Shown: one piece after another, positions 5,901 to 8,536 of the stretch
How positions within the stretch are numbered: position 1 is the stretch's first letter
Layout of the letters: each line of letters opens with the position of its first letter
Assembly: GCA_002336975.1 (NCBI GenBank)
Contig: DDFA01000079.1
Location: 737 to 9,272, forward strand
Reading direction: 5' to 3'
DNA from: Phyllobacteriaceae bacterium UBA1940
GTDB taxonomy: Bacteria; Pseudomonadota; Alphaproteobacteria; Rhizobiales; Rhizobiaceae
Length of the DNA: 8,536 nt
Notes under the pieces: model-generated
What the model was told of the DNA's origin: nothing
Seen by the model: the letters and a program-made list of their open reading frames with translations, nothing else
Databases searched by the model: none
Translations under genes and position numbers: made by a program

Positions 5901-5973
5901 CTCTCCTTATGGGGGAGGGGTTCGCCGGAGCTGACGTCTCCCTCCCCCTTGCGGGGAGGGTGCGGGTGGGGGT
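5901..5973. repeat. C/G-rich composite palindromic dispersed repeat, copy 1
   Basis: CCCTCCCC (5940-5947), loop CTTGC, GGGGAGGG (5953-5960) is a perfect 8-base stem. To the left is a second imperfect hairpin, CTCTCC (5901-5906) with GGGGAG (5912-5917), and to the right GTGGGGGT (5966-5973). The same parts recur at 7939-8018. Such elements are common in intergenic DNA of rhizobia and relatives. This copy fills most of the cobT to phytase-like gap. Confidence 0.75.
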
Positions 5974-5999
5974 GTTGTTGAACCGGCCCACCGCCGATT

Positions 6000-7892
6000 T
6001 CACGCCACGCGCCTGTGGCCGGCGCGGCGGCTGTCGCGCGGCGTCTCTTCGGAAAACAGCGAGGCGAGCTGCTCGGTCATCGCGCCCGCCAGTTCCTCGG
6101 CGTCGACGATGGTGACGGCACGGCGATAGTAACGGGTGACGTCGTGGCCGATGCCGATCGCCAGAAGCTCGACCGGCGACCGCGTCTCGATCAGGTCGAT
6201 GACGCCGCGCAGGTGGCGTTCCAGATAATTGCCCGGATTGACCGACAGGGTCGAATCGTCGACCGGCGCGCCGTCCGAGATCATCATCAGGATCTTTCGC
6301 TGCTCGGGTCGGCCGATCAGACGCTTGTGCGCCCACAGCAGCGCCTCGCCGTCGATATTTTCCTTCAACAAGCCCTCGCGCATCATCAGGCCGAGATTGC
6401 GGCGGGCGCGGCGATAAGGTTCGTCGGCGGATTTGTAGACGATGTGGCGCAGATCGTTCAGCCTGCCGGGGTTCGCCGGCTTGCCGTCCTTCAGCCATTT
6501 CTCGCGCGACTGGCCGCCTTTCCACGCCTTGGTGGTGAAGCCGAGCACCTCGACCGAGACGCCGACGCGCTCAAGCGTGCGGGCGAGAATATCGGCGCAG
6601 GTGGCGGCCACCGTGATCGGCCGTCCACGCATCGAGCCGGAATTGTCGAGCACCAGCGTCACAACGGTGTCACGGAATTTTGTGTCGCGCTCCTGCTTGA
6701 AGGACAGCGGCTGCATCGGGTCGATAATGATGCGTACCAGCCGTCCGGGATCGAGATAACCTTCCTCGAGGTCAAAGTCCCAGGAACGGTTCTGCTGCGC
6801 CATCAGCCGGCGCTGCAGCCGGTTGGCGAGCCGCCCGACGACGCCCTGCAGATTGGCGAGCTGCTTGTCGAGAAAGGCGCGCAGCCGGTCGAGTTCGTCC
6901 TCGTCGCACAGTTCGGCGGCGCTCACCGTCTCGTCGAACTGGGTGGTGAACACCTTGTAGTCGAAGTCGGCCGGCAGGTTGGTCAACGACGGTTCGGGGC
7001 GCTTGGCCTCGCCCGGCGTTTCGGATTCGACGTCCTCGTCGGTCTCGTCGTCGGCGGTGGCGTCGGCGGCTTCCATCTCGCCCGCCTCCTGCTCGTCGTC
7101 GGAGGCTTCGGCCTCTTCGGACTGCGATTGCTCGCCGCCGCTCTCGTCGTCGCCGCCGTCCTCGTTCTGATCCTCGCCCTGCGGCTGGTCGTCGTCGTCC
7201 TCGGTGTCTTCCTGGGACTGGTCGTCGCCGAGTTCCTCGGCCATGTCCATCTGCACCAGCATGTCGCGCACGACGCGGCCGAAAGCATTCTGGTCGTCGA
7301 GCGCCTTCTCAAGCCCGGAATAGTCGCCGCCGAGCTTGTCGTCGATCCAGCCGCGCCACAGGTCGACGACCTTCTCGGCGCTCCTGGGGACCTGGCGGCC
7401 GGTCAGTTTCTCGCGCACGATCAGCGCCAGCGCCTCTTCGATCGGCGCGTCGGCGCGTTCGGTGACGCCGGCCAGATTGGCCTTGTGATAACGGTCCTCC
7501 AGCATCACGGCGATGTTGTCGCCGACGCCGGTCATGGCGCGCGCGCCGATCGCCTCAACGCGCGCCTGCTCGACGGCGTCGAAGACGGCGCGGGCCTGCT
7601 TGCCGTCCGGCGCCAACCGGGTGTGGATCGCCGCATCATGGCGGGCGCGGCGCAGCGCGATCGAATCGCCGATGCCGCGGGTGATGGAAATGTCGTTTCG
7701 GGTCGGCTTGCGCGGCAGGTCGGGCAATCGCGCCCGCGACCCGGCCAGCGCCGGCTTGTCCTTGGCGAAGGAGACCTCCATCTGCGCGTCGCCGGCAATG
7801 GCGCGCACGCAGGTCGCGATGGCGCGCTTCACCAGTTCGCCGTCGCCGCCGGTCCTGGTTTTTGCGCGTGAGTTATCGCCGGGTCCGGCCAT
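6000..7892 (-). CDS. cobT: Cobaltochelatase subunit CobT
   Basis: Subunit of the ATP-dependent cobalt chelatase CobNST, which inserts Co2+ into hydrogenobyrinate a,c-diamide in the aerobic vitamin B12 pathway; CobS and CobT form the AAA+ chaperone-like complex that drives CobN. The 630-residue length is normal. An N-terminal domain (about 20-215) is followed by a very acidic, low-complexity linker at 219-298 rich in Asp, Glu, Gln and Ser. The C-terminal von Willebrand A domain has the MIDAS motif LVLDNSGSM (413-421), the later ISDGAP (538-543) and IGIGHD (579-584). The start at 7892 (MAGPGDNSR) matches what I expect for rhizobial CobT, although the nearest Shine-Dalgarno-like GGAG is rather far away. 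cobS lies 156 bases upstream on the same strand. cobN is not in the window and must act from elsewhere. Confidence 0.96.
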   Translation of the reverse strand: MAGPGDNSRAKTRTGGDGELVKRAIATCVRAIAGDAQMEVSFAKDKPALAGSRARLPDLPRKPTRNDISITRGIGDSIALRRARHDAAIHTRLAPDGKQARAVFDAVEQARVEAIGARAMTGVGDNIAVMLEDRYHKANLAGVTERADAPIEEALALIVREKLTGRQVPRSAEKVVDLWRGWIDDKLGGDYSGLEKALDDQNAFGRVVRDMLVQMDMAEELGDDQSQEDTEDDDDQPQGEDQNEDGGDDESGGEQSQSEEAEASDDEQEAGEMEAADATADDETDEDVESETPGEAKRPEPSLTNLPADFDYKVFTTQFDETVSAAELCDEDELDRLRAFLDKQLANLQGVVGRLANRLQRRLMAQQNRSWDFDLEEGYLDPGRLVRIIIDPMQPLSFKQERDTKFRDTVVTLVLDNSGSMRGRPITVAATCADILARTLERVGVSVEVLGFTTKAWKGGQSREKWLKDGKPANPGRLNDLRHIVYKSADEPYRRARRNLGLMMREGLLKENIDGEALLWAHKRLIGRPEQRKILMMISDGAPVDDSTLSVNPGNYLERHLRGVIDLIETRSPVELLAIGIGHDVTRYYRRAVTIVDAEELAGAMTEQLASLFSEETPRDSRRAGHRRVA

Positions 7893-7938
7893 GGTCAGTC
7901 GAGGGCTCCGTCTGGCGCCAAATCACCGCCGCCCCTGA

Positions 7939-8018
7939 CCCCTCCCCACAAGGGAGAGGCGGGCAAGGCGCGCGGCCGGCTCCCCTCCCTCTTGCGGGGA
8001 AGGGTCAGGAGTGGGGGT
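7939..8018. repeat. C/G-rich composite palindromic dispersed repeat, copy 2
   Basis: Lies between cobS and cobT. The right part, CCCTCCCT (7983-7990), CTTGC, GGGGAAGGG (7996-8004), then GTGGGGGT (8011-8018), matches copy 1 in the same orientation with small changes. The left part, CCCCTCCCC (7939-7947), ACA, AGGGAGAGG (7951-7959), resembles the left hairpin of copy 1 in the opposite orientation. The 23 bases between the two parts are unlike those of copy 1. Confidence 0.75.
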
Positions 8019-8022
8019 ATCA

Positions 8023-8035
8023 ATGCGTCACGCAT
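8023..8035. repeat. Small inverted repeat after cobS
   Basis: ATGCG (8023-8027), TCA, CGCAT (8031-8035): a perfect 5-base stem 13 bases after the cobS stop. It directly precedes repeat copy 2 on the cobS transcript. No T-run follows on the minus strand, so termination between cobS and cobT is not indicated. Confidence 0.3.
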
Positions 8036-8048
8036 CATCGCCGCCGTA

Positions 8049-8536
8049 TCAGGCCAGCGCCACGTTGACGGCGCTTTCCTTCAGCTCCTCGCCGAAGGCG
8101 CGCTGGTAGAACTCGGCGACGACGGAGCGTTCCAGTTCGTCGCACTTGTTGAGGAAGGTCAGGCGGAAGGCCATGCCGATATTGCCGAAAATCTCGGCGT
8201 TCTCGGCCCAGGTGATCACCGTGCGCGGGCTCATCACCGTCGACAGGTCGCCATTGATGAAGGCCTGGCGGGTCATGTCGGCGACGCGCACCATCTTGTT
8301 GACGATGTCGCGGCCCTTTTCGGTGCGGAAATGCTTCACCTTGGCCAGCACGATGGCGACCTCGTTGTCGTGCGGCAGATAGTTCAGCGTGGTGACGATC
8401 GACCAGCGGTCCATCTGCGCCTGGTTGATCTGCTGGGTGCCGTGATAGAGGCCGGTGGTGTCGCCAAGGCCAACCGTGTTGGCGGTGGCGAACAGGCGGA
8501 AGGCCGGGTGAGGGCGGATGACGCGGCTCTGGTCGA
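8049..8536 (-). CDS. cobS: Cobaltochelatase subunit CobS, N-terminal part beyond window edge
   Basis: AAA+ ATPase subunit of the CobNST cobalt chelatase; with CobT it forms the ring complex that powers cobalt insertion by CobN. The open frame covers the last 161 residues (family length about 325-330), continuing past position 8536 without a start. Visible motifs are the sensor-1 strand and flanks [40 protein letters not shown] carrying the conserved MDRWS arginine, and the C-terminal lid helices ending [20 protein letters not shown]. The Walker A and B motifs are outside the window. An internal ATG at 8414 gives only a fragment and is not the start. cobT follows in the same direction after 156 bases containing a dispersed repeat, so cotranscription is likely but spaced. 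Confidence 0.95.
   Translation of the reverse strand, partial: DQSRVIRPHPAFRLFATANTVGLGDTTGLYHGTQQINQAQMDRWSIVTTLNYLPHDNEVAIVLAKVKHFRTEKGRDIVNKMVRVADMTRQAFINGDLSTVMSPRTVITWAENAEIFGNIGMAFRLTFLNKCDELERSVVAEFYQRAFGEELKESAVNVALA

Noticed and set aside
5899..6525. N-terminal extension of the phytase-like frame upstream into cobT
   Set aside because: It runs through the palindromic repeat and the 3' end of cobT in a different frame. The signal peptide and ribosome binding site place the start at 5898.
6015..7871. A 618-codon open frame on the plus strand opposite cobT
   Set aside because: It is the complement of cobT. The product lacks recognisable motifs and is rich in Val, Gly, Leu, Arg and Ala from the mirrored codon bias of high-GC DNA; the CobT frame has full family motifs.
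5901..8018. Possible insertion sequence or CRISPR array based on the repeats flanking cobT
   Set aside because: Only two copies, about 2 kb apart with an intact core gene between them, no transposase frame and no regular spacers. They fit short dispersed palindromic elements.

Overview
The window reads as ordinary core chromosome of a high-GC alphaproteobacterium, most likely of the order Hyphomicrobiales (Rhizobiales). The evidence is an RpoH-type heat-shock sigma factor, an L28 ribosomal protein of rhizobial type, the CobS/CobT subunits of the aerobic (CobNST) cobalt chelatase, and promoter hexamers close to the rhizobial CTTGAC / CTATAT form. No genus can be named from the sequence alone. 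I see no tRNA, rRNA, transposase, phage gene or CRISPR array.

Left part, minus strand: rpoH (runs off the left edge, C-terminus missing), preceded on the same strand by rluD, a 23S rRNA pseudouridine synthase. Only 19 bases separate the chosen rluD start from the start of the divergent plus-strand gene, a small one-membrane-segment protein (DUF6476-like). A VOC/glyoxalase-fold gene follows, starting at a GTG that overlaps the previous stop. Then a good sigma-70 promoter and a structured leader precede rpmB (L28), which is followed by a VUT/YhhQ-type queuosine-precursor transporter gene.

Right part, minus strand, convergent with the transporter: cobS (N-terminal part off the right edge), cobT, an exported phytase-like beta-propeller protein, and a second propeller-like protein whose ATG overlaps the previous stop (ATGA). 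The gaps cobS-cobT and cobT-phytase-like each hold a C/G-rich palindromic dispersed repeat of one family. The copy before the phytase-like gene also provides its ribosome binding site.

Functional themes are heat-shock transcription (rpoH), ribosome and tRNA maturation (rluD, rpmB, queuosine precursor uptake), and cobalamin synthesis (cobS, cobT). I found no defence system or other clearly new multi-gene system. The least understood part is the coupled pair of propeller-like genes behind cobT. The dispersed repeats, the very tight divergent rluD pair and the rpmB leader also deserve a second look. No gene-free stretch exceeds 300 bases.
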